Shown piece after piece: positions 51,501 through 63,200 of a stretch of 64,000 nucleotides of DNA. The stretch is from Monilinia fructicola. Its lineage: Eukaryota; Ascomycota; Leotiomycetes; Helotiales; Sclerotiniaceae. The DNA is taken from positions 1,493,501 to 1,557,500 of the forward strand of contig VICG01000006.1 of NCBI GenBank assembly GCA_008692225.1. The letters run 5' to 3'. A program made the translations under genes and the position numbers. Under the pieces are notes generated by a model. That model saw only the letters and a program-made list of their open reading frames with translations. It had not been told where the DNA came from and did not search any database. Within the stretch, counting starts at the first letter, position 1. Every line of letters starts with the position of its first letter.

Positions 51501-52515
51501 ATACCGAGCCGTAAAGCTTGAACAAACGGAATTGGGCCTATCAAGAGATGTATTGGATGATCTTCGAAAATACGGAACCACAATTATTCATGTAAGTTCC
51601 CCAAGCTACCCATTTTGGTTGTCACAGGGACTAAAGTAGGAACTAGGCGGCATGGGAGGTGAATTTTTCCATTCCGTTGAAAGATTTCTGTGAACAATTT
51701 CAAGGATTGCGTAATTTGATAAATCTTTCTCTATCTGGCAAAAGACCAATGCACCTGGTTTTCTGTTCATCTACCGCTAGCGTGGCTAATGCTGCCATCG
51801 ATAAAATTAATGAGAACACTATAATAGAGGGCATAGACAACAATCCTTCGCATGCTGGTCCTTTAGGTTATTCGAAGAGTAAATGGGTTGCCGAGGCGAT
51901 TTGCTCTTTGGCATGTCGAAAAACAAGAGCAAATATCAGTGTTTTGAGGATTGGTCAACTATCTGGAAATACCGTCAATGGAACCTGGAATGAGAAAGAA
52001 GCATGGCCGTTAATGCTAAGCGCCGGAGGCCCAGGATCCCTAAATTCCTTGCCAAAACTCAATTTGCCACTTTCCTGGCTTCCAGTTGATATAGCAGCTA
52101 CAGGCGTTATTGATATTGCTTTCCGCAAGACTTCTACGTCAGCTCTTGTGTCTCCACCAGCGCAACATGAAGCTGTTGTTTTTCATCTAGTCAATGACTC
52201 CACGTTAGTGAGATGGAAGCACTTATTGAAATGGATCGGTTATGAAAATAAATCCAGGAATTTGGCGAATGGCTTGCGCAGGCCGAAAACCCCGAAGGAC
52301 TAGAGGATCAACATCCGGCAAGATCATTACTAGGATTTTGGAAAGCTATGGACAAAAGAATGAAGGAGGATCTTACGGTAAACCCATCGTTTAGCCTTTT
52401 GCGAACAAGGCAGGTTTCTCCAACCATGGATTCTTTTGATGGAATTGACAAGCAATCGGCCGAGAAGATTTGGCAATGGGTTCAGACTTTGCCGAAAAGA
52501 TGGGAAGATGAATAG
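48588..52515 (+). CDS. NRPS-like adenylation-thiolation-reductase enzyme
   Basis: Adenylate-forming reductase: it activates a carboxylic acid with ATP, loads it on a phosphopantetheine arm and releases it as aldehyde or alcohol with NAD(P)H. The start is ATG 48588 (MGAAPVTDLNHF). Exons are 48588-49210, 49289-50789, 50843-50904, 51076-51244, 51304-51591 and 51647 onward; phases fit throughout. The adenylation domain has HHTSGTSGLPKPVPYSHRA (about residue 295), GVGGATLPKDDG, SRFGSAECS and SRRDAQITLITGKKFDP. The carrier motif is FRAHHIDSVQATRIQ (Ser near residue 691). The reductase has the nucleotide-binding ITGVTGTLGVN (about residue 790), CSSTASVAN and the catalytic YSKSKW (about residue 955). 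There is no condensation domain. One base is probably missing near 52257; without it the ORF would stop at 52303 and lose the conserved end (EFGEWLAQAENPEG...). Substrate unknown; no obvious cluster partners adjoin. Confidence 0.88.
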
Positions 52516-53291
52516 CATAATGCAAAAAGAATGGCAATACTAGGAAGTAAGAGGTGACGATTGATTCGGATGATGATAGACATGACTTCAGTAGTTGTCT
52601 TCTCAACATGGGGTTCACATATTAGTCAGTGATGAAATGTTTCAATGGGTGGATTCGGAACAGTTTTGAAAGAGTGTAGGGTCAATCATAAGATCCATCA
52701 CTGATCATGATGATGTGGTTCCGATTACAAGTATGACTTAATATGTATTATAGTATACTTTTAATAGTCGGCTACTTGGTATCTGTGTAATGTCATTAAC
52801 GCACTGCTGCAGGAATTAACCCAAAAATATTAAAATTCTTTTACTGTGATCATCTTCTCAACAAATCAGAACGCGTATGCTGGTGGCTACTCTGTTGAAC
52901 TCTCGTTTTACTGGTAGAATGGGGGCGGATCTGATGAATCCTCAGCTGTAGGTTTTCGTCCTGCACATCTAGTTCTACATTGGTAGAAATTTTGACTCGA
53001 AAGGAGAATATGCAGGCATCACCAGTTGACCTAATTTCTTGACATGCTTCCTGAACCCATATGATTCACATGTACCTGTGTATTCCTGTAAGGTTGCGAG
53101 AACTTGGGATTTGAGTCAAAGCTCTGTAGGGACAAAGTTGAAACTCGCGAATGAAATTGATGCCTCAGGACCATAATTCCTGGCGCAAGGCACCAAAATT
53201 ATATCCAAGTAGATAACCTGGAAGCTCCTCAAGCTCCAAGCTCCTCTTAATCTCAACATCCTTTCCACAATAACGAAAATAATTCACCAAT
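52516..53291. other. Intergenic region
   Basis: Between the NRPS-like gene and the RRM protein gene, both on the plus strand. No recognisable exon or repeat. Confidence 0.5.
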
Positions 53292-54246
53292 ATGGCTACC
53301 ACCAACCCACCCAGTGGCTCACCACCACCAAACGCTACGTACGTGTCATTGCACCCCGACACGTTCTAGCCCTTTTCTCTCTCAATCCCAAAAACTAACT
53401 AATCCAGACTTTACATCAACAATCTCGAAGAATCGATCAAACCTCCCGCTCTTATCGAAGCCCTCACGGAACTGTTCTCGGAGTATGGAACGATCCTGGA
53501 GATTATTGCAAAGACGAATCTAAAAGCCAAGGGACAGGCTTTTTATCGTTTTTGAAAATGTAGAGAGTGCCACAAAGGCGATTGAGGATATCCAGGGCTT
53601 TGAACTGTTTGGAAAGGAGATGAGATTGGCGTATGCCAAGACCAGGAGTGATGCGAGTGTGAAGAGAGAGGGAGGCGAAGAGGAACTGGAAATCCATAAG
53701 AGGCGGCGATTGGCGGAGAAGGGTGAGTTTGATCATGTTTGCGATGGGTGGATGTGGACGAGGCTTTCGCTTTCGCTTTCGTTCTCGGGAGAAGGGCATG
53801 CCCATAGCTAACCGCATCCTCTTTCCCCTGCAGACAAGAAGAGAGCCGCCGAGCTCGCTTCCACGGCCACCCTCAAGCGACCCAGCGCCGGGGCGCCCCT
53901 CGCCAACCCAGCAGATCTCGCGGCGCGACCCATCAAAGCCTCGAGAGGCGCGGGCCTCAAATCTTCCAATCCTGCTGCTGCTGCCGTCGTCCCTGATGAA
54001 TACCTACCCCCCAACAAGATTCTCTTCGTGCAGAATTTGCCTGAAGAATATGATGTTGATATGTTGACTAGTATCTTTGGACGCTTTGAAGGCTTCAGAG
54101 AGGTTAGATTGGTGCCGGGGAGAAAGGGTATTGCCTTTGTGGAGTATGAGACGGAGACGGGAAGTATCGGCGCGAAGGAGAATACTGCGGGTATGACGTT
54201 GGGTGATGAGCAGAAGGTTATCAAGGTTACTTATCAAAGACAGTAA
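53292..54246 (+). CDS. MSL1: U1A/U2B''-type snRNP protein with two RRMs
   Basis: RNA-binding protein of the SNF/U1A/U2B'' family; as U2B'' it pairs with U2A' on U2 snRNA. Exons are 53292-53338, 53408-53722 and 53834-54246. The N-terminal RRM has RNP2 LYINNLEES and RNP1 KGQAFIVFENV, followed by GKEMRLAYAKTRSDA, the diagnostic U1A/U2B'' block. A basic Ala-rich linker leads to a second RRM (KILFVQNLPEEY, REVRLVPGRKGIAFVEYET), ending VIKVTYQRQ. One extra T in the run at 53540-53544 breaks exon 2; without it the RNP1 motif reads through. Whether it serves in U1, U2 or both cannot be told from sequence alone, so the symbol is provisional. Confidence 0.87.
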
Positions 54247-54494
54247 GTTTTGGAGGGTGGCTGTTGGCACAAAGGTATGATTGTTTCAGAAGATGTCGAT
54301 GAATACTCAATCACAAGAAAGTCAAAATGGTTATGGATGGATATCTCAGGGATTACTTTTCACAGAGATTAGTTAGCTAAAACTAAGAGAAATCAATGCT
54401 CAATCTTAATTACGGTATCCGCTAATACTACATGATATGTATTCGATTCTTATTAACTCGATTGTTAAAGCTTAAAACAATTCGACCTGGAGGA
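54247..54494. other. Convergent 3' intergenic gap
   Basis: Only about 250 bases separate the 3' ends of the RRM gene (+) and the V-ATPase gene (-), so their transcripts probably overlap or share polyadenylation signals. Confidence 0.5.
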
Positions 54495-55641
54495 TCAGAA
54501 AATAACATCTGCATCTTCCTCATCACCCAAAAATATCTCCAGTATGGCTAGAATTCTCCTTGTCACTACCATTAGCCTTGTCCTTCTCTGCTGCTGCTTC
54601 TTTCTTCGCCTTCATTTCTGCATCTTGAGCTGCTGTATCTCTCTGTTTCTTATTTTGAACTTTCTTCAATCGGAAGAATTCTTCTCTGTCCAATTCGTCG
54701 AGCTCGGAGTTGATGTATTTGATGGTATTTTCTGTACGTGGAATAATCACATGTTCACTATTGCTTTGTTAGTATGAATTTATGGGAGGTTACGGGAAGT
54801 ATGGTAGTGAGCCTGACATAGCGTTTACTGGAACATGCTGGTTAGTATATGTTATAGTCTTCCAAGGTTGGGCAGAACTTACCTCTCCTGTTCACAACTT
54901 TGATAACCTCATCCAGGATAACGAAAGCAGTCTAGCCACAACATGTCAGTTCTATACAACCATGTTTCTTCTGCTGACCGTCTTTATGCCCAAACGTACC
55001 TGTAAACTAGCCAGCTCCACCAACGTTTCTACGGCTCTCGCATAAGTCTCCCTACACCTCTGTACCTGTTGACCACCCTTTCCCAAGCCCGTCAATCCAA
55101 AATCATTATTTCCTTCAGTGGTATAGCTTTCAAACGCCGGTAAGAATACACCCGATACATTCTCTTGCTTCGTCCGTACACGGAATCTGGCCGATTTCGC
55201 GGACTCTTGTACCTGGTAGCCAATATCTCCACCCACCGCATAAGTTACCTCTGCCAGAGAAAATGCGGCTATCTGCATTACTCGACCCATCTTGCGTTTG
55301 GCCTCATCGATTCGGCGGGTGATTTCTAGGAAAAGGTTAGGAATCGTATAGGGATATCGGTGGAAATCGCAAGGGGAATACCTCGGAAACGTCTGCGCAT
55401 CGAGAGTTAGTATTGGGAAGAGGTTATTTGGATTTGAATTCGGCATACTTGGTTAAAGCTTCACTCTTCCTCTTTAACAGATCATGACCAGTTTGCGCTC
55501 CCTTCAACTTCGATTTCATCAATCCCAATGACTGTCGAGTTGGAAAAACAGCTTCTCGATTCTATGATACGTTAGGTACGAAGATGTACATATATATATT
55601 TACTCAAGAATTAGTTGCTGTCTTACCCCAGCTCCAGACAT
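54495..55641 (-). CDS. VMA8: V-type proton ATPase subunit D
   Basis: Central-stalk rotor subunit of the vacuolar ATPase V1 sector. Seven exons are inferred: 55641-55627, 55561-55449, 55392-55382 (11 nt), 55325-55000, 54931-54883, 54827-54818 (10 nt) and 54757 to the stop. Phases match across all joins. The protein reads MSGAGNREAVFPTRQSLGLMKSKLKG in order, then HDLLKRKSEALTKRFREITRRIDEAKRKMG, QIAAFSLAEVTYAVGGDIGYQ, ETLVELASLQTAFVILDEV, VNRRVNAIEHVIIPRTENT and SELDELDREEFFRLKK. These are the long coiled-coil helices and central blocks of subunit D. The frame given stops at 54523, but the conserved acidic end DEEDADVIF continues to 54495 if one extra base near 54528 is ignored. It diverges from SYF1. 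Confidence 0.93.
54818..54827 (-). other. VMA8: 10-nt micro-exon of VMA8
   Basis: TAAACGCTAT between a CAG acceptor and a GTCAGG donor. It supplies VNAI in VNRRVNAIEHVIIP; without it neither frame nor conserved sequence is kept. Confidence 0.75.
55382..55392 (-). other. VMA8: 11-nt micro-exon of VMA8
   Basis: ACGTTTCCGAG between a GCAG acceptor and a GTATTC donor. It encodes the RFRE of TKRFREITRRID and restores frame between its two neighbours. Confidence 0.8.
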
Positions 55642-56420
55642 TTTGGCAGCTTTCCTTTCCGATTAAATGATTGATAAAGCAATATTCCTGTAGAACGACC
55701 TCTTTTTCCGATCAATTCGGTTCACTTCAATGTCGAGGAGGACTCTCTAAAGTGCAGAGAGGGTTGGTGAAGAGAGAGGAGGCTGATAAGATGTTGATTG
55801 TTGATTGTTGATTAAGCTTCTCCCACTCCAATGTTGTTGTTACTGCCCAGGTGCCCGAAGCCAAAGTCCAAGCTCTTGGGGGGTGTGAGCTTATCGCTTC
55901 TCATACGGAGTACTCCATTGCTGGCTGCTTGCTCTTCTCTCTCTCTGTTTTTGTTGCATATTGATGATCTTTCACGTGATGGTTTGGATAGACGTATCAT
56001 GCACAGGATTGTAACTAGTATGTCCATATCAATTTTTGATATCTTTATCTTTACTCAGTTGGACTTGTAACTTAATCATCTACAGTAGTTCTTGAGGAAT
56101 ATATCAGATCTTCTCCTTTCTTAATTCCTCGTCCTCCTCTTCCTCCTCCTCCTCCTCGTCCTTCACTTGTTTTGCTTATTCCTGTCGGACCTAAAAGGTA
56201 TACATTTCCCGATACTGTCGCTTAGTACCCGCAAGGTTAGTGCTATTAACAGGAGCCATTAAGTGAAAAGTCGTTTGATCTTTGGTACTGAAAAGAGGTC
56301 GAACGACCAACCCAACATTCTCATCGTCTTTTACGACGGTTATTCCAATATCTCTTCATTTAGGACTGATCGCGTTCTCTGTTTCCCAGGCAGAGAATGC
56401 CTGGAGAGTTGCTCCCCATC
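55642..56420. promoter_or_regulatory. Divergent promoter region of VMA8 and SYF1
   Basis: About 780 bases separate the two start codons. It holds a GTTGATTGTTGATTGTTGATT repeat near 55793-55812 and a CCTCCTC-rich tract near 56130-56160. Bidirectional use is inferred from layout only. Confidence 0.5.
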
Positions 56421-59045
56421 ATGGCTGCTCCCAGCGTCCCCGAAATAAAATCAGCTTTAACCTTATCAATTCGAGGAAAGCCAGATTTATATCTTATTGT
56501 ATGTTTACACTCAGTTCTCTACAGTTTTGGTTGAATGAGCACCTTGACCCTTGACTAACATGACTATAGTCCGAAGAAGATACCATTTATGAACAAGATA
56601 TCCTTCGCGATCCAGGCAGTACGAAACCTTGGTTGGCATACATCGAGTTCAAATTTCAGCATGGCACACAACTTGAGCAAGCTTTCGTTTTGGAACGAGC
56701 TTGTTTACAGTTACCAAGATCTTATAAGTTGTGGAAAATGGTATATCTCTATGCGCGCAAGCCCCGCTTCAACAACCACTGACGAAAAATAGTACCTTAC
56801 GTTACGAATGAAGCACTTGGGAAAGCTGAATCCTGCAGCTTTTGCTTCCGAATATTCCAAGGTCAACGCGCTATTCGAAAGAGCCTTGATCTTACTGAAC
56901 AAGATGCCGAAAATCTGGGAAATGTATCTTCAATTCTTGTTACTCCAACCCCTCGTCACTCTCACGCGCCGAACCTTCGATCGTGCACTTCGAGCTTTGC
57001 CCATCACACAACATAATAGAATATGGGCTCTTTATCGTCCTTTTGCGAATTCCGCGTCTGGTTCTACGGCTGTGAAGATATGGCGACGTTACATGCAAAT
57101 TCATCCGGAGGATGCCGAAGATTTTATCGAATTATTAATTGAGATGAAACTTTATACAGAAGCTGTCAAGAAATATATGGATATACTTAATAACCCAAAG
57201 TTCCGTAGCAAGCATGGAAAGGGTCATTACCAATTATGGAGTGAAATGGTAGATCTTCTTGTTGAGCATGCAAAAGAAGTCGAAACTGGAGATGAAGTTG
57301 GAATTGATGTTGAAAAGATCATCCGAAGTGGTATTGATAGATTCGCGGATCAAAGGGGAAAATTATGGTCGGGTTTGGCGACATACTGGATCACTCGGGG
57401 TAGTTTTGAACGAGCAAGAGATGTTTTTGAAGAGGGCATTACTACAGTTATGACCGTTCGGGATTTCACTCTGATATTCGATTCATATGCCGAGTTTGAG
57501 GAGTCGATCACTGGTGTTCTAATGGAAGCTGCTGGAGTCCGATCAGAGAAGGGTGTCGTGGACGAGAATGCCGACTTTGATCTAGATATTCGAATGATGA
57601 GATTCGAGCAACTCATGGACCGCCGACCATTTCTGCTGAACGACGTTTTGTTACGGCAGAATCCGAGCAATGTACCCGAATGGATGAAGCGTATATCTCT
57701 GTGGGGGGATAACAAAGTCGAAGTCGTTAAAGCATATACCGATGCTATTGCTGCTATTCAGCCGAAGAAAGCCGTTGGACAGTTCCACGAGTTATGGTCA
57801 AATTACGCCAAGTTCTACGAAGAGGGTGGGGATTTACGCAACGCCCGTGTAATCTTCGAAAAGGCTGTAAAGGTCCCATTCAAGTCTGTGGCTGAACTTG
57901 CTGATACTTGGATTGAATGGGCTGAAATGGAATTACGAAATGAGAATTTTGATGAAGCCGTAAAGATCATGGCGAAGGCAGTTCAAGCGCCAAAGCGATC
58001 TAATGTTGATTATTTCGATGAGAATCTTTCACCTCAACAAAGAGTGCACAAGAGTTGGAAGTTGTGGAGTTTCTATGTCGATTTGGTGGAGAGTGTTAGC
58101 ACTTTGGAAGAGACCAAGAAGATATACGAACGAATATTTGAACTTCGAATCGCTACACCACAGACTGTTGTCAACTACGCCAATTTACTAGAAGAGAACA
58201 AATACTTCGAGGAGTCCTTCAAGATTTACGAAAGAGGACTTGATTTGTTTAGCTATCCGGTAGCATTCGAACTCTGGAATTTATACTTAACAAAGGCGGT
58301 TGATCGAAAAATAGGCATCGAACGACTTCGAGATTTATTCGAGCAAGCAGTTGAAGGATGCCCACCAAGATTCGCCAAAGTGTTGTATCTTATGTATGGC
58401 AACCTCGAAGAAGAGCGAGGACTCGCAAGACATGCTATGAGAATTTATGAGAGAGCAACTCGAGCTGTCTCCGATGAGGATCGTGCAGATATGTTCAATT
58501 TCTATATCACCAAATCAGCCTCTAATTTCGGTTTGCCCTCAACAAGACCAATCTACGAAAGAGCCATTGCAGCATTACCAGACAAAGATGCAAGAGACAT
58601 GTGTCTGAAGTTTGCCGATATGGAGAAACGATTAGGGGAAATCGATCGTGCAAGAGCAATTTATGGACATGCATCACAATTCTGCGATCCTCGAACAAGT
58701 CCAACATTTTGGTCGAAATGGGAATCTTTTGAAGTTCAACATGGTAATGAGGATACATTCAAAGAGATGCTTCGTATCAAGAGAAGCGTTCAAGCACAGT
58801 ATAACACTGATGTTAATTTCATTGCATCCCAAGCTCTTGCGCGAAGTCAGGCGAAGCCCGATGAGAATGGAGATCATGATGAAGATGCTGCCGATGCAAT
58901 GGCAGCATTAGAACGTGAGGCAAGAGCCCCTGTTGGTTTTGTACCGGCAAGTACAGGTCCTCAGGGAGGGAATATTAAGGAGCCAGCAGTAACTGTTACC
59001 GAAAATCCGGATGCCATCGATATAGATGGCATGGATGATGATTGA
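56421..59045 (+). CDS. SYF1: Pre-mRNA-splicing factor Syf1 (XAB2)
   Basis: HAT-repeat scaffold of the Prp19/NineTeen complex in the active spliceosome. Three exons (56421-56498, 56570-56740, 56793-59045) join in frame to 833 residues without any break. The N-terminus is MAAPSVPEIKSALTLSIRG. HAT repeats with paired W/Y and E residues run through the protein: PWLAYIEFKFQHGT, ERACLQLPRSYKLWKMYL, IWALYRPFANSASGSTAVKIWRRYM, GLATYWITRGSFERARDVFEEG, LWSFYVDLVESVSTLEETKKIYER and KWESFEVQHGNEDTFKEMLR. The C-terminus is acidic and ends NPDAIDIDGMDDD. Length and repeat layout fit Syf1 better than the related Clf1. It shows that at least one 2.5-kb gene in this assembly is indel-free. Confidence 0.94.
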
Positions 59046-59497
59046 GACAGTATTTGAGGGGGGTTATTGGAGGGGGAGGTTAAAATATGGGAACGACAAT
59101 AAATCAAGGGAGTTTGGACATAGTGGGAGTTTTGAGACGTCAAGGATTCTCAATGCATAGGTCGGCGTTTTCACGTGGGGATACCTATGATCAGGTCATT
59201 CCTGCCTGCATATGTATATGTATGTTATTGGTATGATAGTTTCAGGCGATGGGAATGTTAAGGATTGCTCCGCTGAATAACGGAAACTCTGATTCCTCAA
59301 CTTTTCCTATTATTTCCGCTTGTACAAATTTCCCGCTGTGTTCATTCTTACATAATTCATAAACGCTAGGTATTCCTATTTCATTATCCTCTTTTACGCC
59401 TTCCTTGCCGTCCAATCGCCCATCTCATCATCCTATTTCTGACACATTTTTCATTGTTTCCTTTTCTTCATCTTCTCATCCGCTTCGACCCACTCTT
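59046..59497. other. Convergent intergenic region
   Basis: Between the 3' ends of SYF1 (+) and the conserved unknown gene (-). Nothing recognised. Confidence 0.5.
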
Positions 59498-60262
59498 TCA
59501 CTCACTCTTGCTAACCCTCCTCCCACCTTGATTTCCTTCCTTGTTACGATTCGCACCCAACCCGAAAATACTCCCGTATCCCTTCTCCGCGTGTGTCGCA
59601 TGAAATACAGCATCTCGATCAATGTGTTTATCGACATGACCATCACGAGAACTAGGCGTGGCGTAAATAGACCCTTTACGCTTTTGGAAGCGGGAAGGGG
59701 GCGTTTTAGAAGCGTCTGAGAAAGGTGTGAGTTGTGTTAGTGCTTTTGTCGGGCTCGGCGATTACTTTCAGAGGAGAGAGGGGGGGAAAGAAGAGAAGAG
59801 GAAAGAGAAGACTTCAACGTTGGGGGGTGTGATGAATGGGGTAAGTTAAAAGGAGAAGGTGATGATGAGGGAAATGATGGTAATAACAGAGGTGAGGAAT
59901 CGGGATGAGATGCACGACGACTGAGAGGAAAAACCAACGAACCCCATTCATCAGAACTTAATCTTCGGTCTTGATTAGGTGATCCTGAATGCGTGTTCAA
60001 TGTCGCGTTTGGAGAGGTAGGTGTGGGTATGTTGATTGGGCCTTGAGTTTTGGTTGTGAAGGGATTACTGTTCGTGGAATCTTTCCGTTGCGCGGCAAAG
60101 GGGTCATCGTGAGTGAGGCCTAATGGAGAGTTTGGTGATTTCGGGGATGTAGGAGATGGAGTGTGGTGGGCTAGAGTGGTAGGAGATCGTTAGTGGAAGT
60201 TCTTGAAATCACGCCGCGTTTAGGAACGGGCCAAACGAACTTTGAGCTTGTGGTGATGCCAT
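59498..60262 (-). CDS. Conserved fungal protein of unknown function (SIYATPSSRDGHVD motif)
   Basis: Three exons are inferred on the minus strand: 60262-60213 (MASPQAQSSFGPFLNAA), about 60170-59766, and 59715-59498, with a 50-nt intron 59716-59765 carrying a CACTAAC branch site. The N-terminal half is Ser/Pro-rich and low-complexity (HHTPSPTSPKSPNSP, PFAAQRKDST). The C-terminal half has the conserved-looking block ASKTPPSRFQKRKGSIYATP, then SSRDGHVDKHIDRDAVFHAT and EKGYGSIFGLG. I have seen this pattern in other filamentous ascomycetes but know no function. No signal peptide or membrane segment. The junction of exons 1 and 2 is one base out of phase, so the first exon, or one base near 60168, may be wrong. 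Confidence 0.6.
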
Positions 60263-63200
60263 GTTTGTTTTGAGGATTTTCGTTCGCGTAACAAGAACAG
60301 CTTGTCTGGTCGACTTTCTCGTTATCGTTTCTGCAGCTTCATATAATTCGCTCCCGAGTTTTCGCTCTGCAAATATCAAGGCAGGTGTGTACGAGGAGGT
60401 TTAATTTGTTCAAATCCAAATCCCAATTGCTATTTATTGATTACATCAACACAAAGACCAAGAGCAAGCCAAGAGGAAGGACGGATTTGCCTCTGTTATT
60501 TAAAGCTTCTACGTATGACAAGCCGCCACGAAAATCTTCATCGACACGGCAAGAATAAGAGAAAGCTCTATCACAATTATAGGTTTTTGCCACGATTCTT
60601 TGTTTTCTTTGAAGCTTGCTTGAGAGCAAGTTGTAGAGTTCCCCGCATATTATGTTGTGTGATGGACCGTTACAGTCACTCAACAATTCGGTCATGAACT
60701 GAGGTTAATACATTTAAGAATTAGTTGAGTGTGATTGGGCATTCTTGTGGCTGGCGTGCACAAATGGAAAAAGTAACGCACTTGGCAGGGTAATGGTGGC
60801 TTAGTGTAACGTGAGGATGGCAATTCATTGGAGAGGACGACAAAGAGGTCGATCTCAAAACTCGCTTACGACGAATCGGAGAAGGGAGTCGAAGGCGGGG
60901 ATTTTTATGACGTATAAATTTACCTTGATTGATTGAAGTTGTGGTGCAAAATGTATTGTAAAGGAACAGATTGGGAGTGAGCAAGTGCTTGTGAATGGGT
61001 GACTTTCAGCACGATCGAATGTTACAAGGTTAGCGACGGCAGGCAGTGCATTACTGTTGACACATGATCACTTGGTCTCTTGACATACATTTGACGCCCA
61101 GCCCGTGGGGAAAATGGGGTGCAATGGGGTCCATGGGGGGGGAATTGAGGGAATGAGAGTTCGCCACCTAGTTTATTGGAAAATGCTGTGTTAAGAACAG
61201 AGTGGCTGTGGTATGGTTGGCAGCAGTCATCAAAATACCAGTGAGGAGGAAATTCTTCACGGATCGATGAATCTTGTGACATGCTTGAGGAGAAAATTGG
61301 GTGGGCTGTGCAGGTTGGGAGGTGCTGTGTGGTCACTGCATGATGCGTATGTGGACGGGAACGAGAGTTTGTACTCCCCTCCCACTGCCAGATGCACAGA
61401 ATGCGATGGGAGTTGGTGGTTATGTACGACGCGGAATATCTGTCCCATGTGATTCAAAAATGAAGGGCGGTTGGTATCGTGAAATCACTTCCCGCTGTTT
61501 ATTTATGTTCAACATGTTTGGTATTATCAAAACAAGGAAATGTACTGGATATACTAATCACAGTACTTTTCTGCCATATAATCCAGGGTTATTCTGAATA
61601 CTCAATGCTGTTTGTTCTCATCCCAAGTGCTCCGGGTCTCCTATTCAAAGAGTCGTTCTCGCCTAAATAATCCTTCAAGCCTCAATCGAAAACGCAGAAA
61701 GTAAGCGTGAGTATAATGCTCGGCTTGGTACGGGGAATACTGAGGTTACAACTTGGGAAACTCTCATACAGAGTAACACACGGTTCCTTGTATTGAAGAC
61801 ACATTGAGCACTCCAAGCTGGATATTCTCGGCTCAAATGATCTAAAGTTCTCAGTTCATTGTAAAGTTGTGGAAATCTTTTTTCTTGCCCTGTTTTGTCT
61901 GGATTATTCTCACTTTGCCTCCAAAATTTTAATACAGTTCTCTTTCTTTTGCTATTGATTTTTTTCATGCACTTGCCATCCGGCCCTGATATATGAGCCC
62001 TTGGAATCAAATCTACGATTCACTAGGTCAGATGATAATTTAGGAGAATCAGGTATCTGTCACCATAAGATGGTTCCCGGGCCTTGAGTCTCTTGTAAAA
62101 GGTTTCTTCTGGAAATATCGATTTCATATTTTGCTGTGTTTAGTCTATTACCCGGAGATCCAGCATGAGAGGTGAAGAATGTTCGAATACTTAATTACAG
62201 CAACTTCTTCGCTGGTGACCTCGGGATTGTTACACTTTTCAATTGCTCTGTATTATCGACTGCTTTCGTACCTCTTTGAACCTGATCTAGTGCTACAGCA
62301 TGCGATTTATCTCCTATCAAAAAACTCGGCCTCAATACACGTTGGAAGTGAGTCCTGATCTCAAAATTTCCAGGGCATGGCGGTCTCTGCAAGCCCAGAT
62401 AGACCTTTCAACCACTCCGGAAAGTCCTCAAAGCAATGGCCTGATCTAGTCAAGCCTTCTTTGGCGGGCCAAGAATCTGTGGTGGCCTTTGCAAGCGTAG
62501 TGTCCAGGAAGATATAGAAGAGGTTTAGAAGTTCGTCATCTCGGCAAGAGTACAAAACTGCGGAGGGTTCAGAGCTTTCGAACCGTTTCCAAAATTATTG
62601 GCCGGCTCTTATCTAGGATACGAATGCTTAGGAATCTATCAAGAAGATACAGATAACTTCTTGGACTGGGCAGATCCCAAAAATACTTTGTCCGAAAAAT
62701 ACAAGCTCTTTTAAACTCTATGTTGTCTTCCGCAATACCGTGACGGAAGGCAGTGTTGAAAAGTGTGTCGGTTGTTTCCATAGAGTCCGGGCACTCACAT
62801 GGTTGCAATTCTGTACCAGGAGGCAAGACGTAGTACAAACGTGACTTTCGAGTTCACGGCCTGGAGTGGGCGAGGGGATATACGTGACTGGGCACTCGCA
62901 TAAGGGAAGACTTTGAGACTCTTGCGAGGAAGAGAGGAGTTAAATCATTAAGATATATGGGGTCTTTGGAAATTTGGAAATTTGGAAGCTTTCATTCAGT
63001 ACCAAAGGGTCTCAGAAATTGAGCAAGGGCAATTATCAATCTAAACTTGCGATATAGATACAGGATTACCATAATACAGGCCCTTGAGAGAACTGCAATG
63101 ATACGCATATGAAAAGCAAGGATGTTTTAAACACTACAGTCCACTTTGAAGTTATATGGATATATTGATACTGAATTGTCAAATATCTTGAGAGTTTCTG

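Noticed and set aside
48588..59045. A secondary-metabolite gene cluster around the NRPS-like gene
   Set aside because: All neighbours are housekeeping genes; no regulator, tailoring enzyme or transporter is adjacent.
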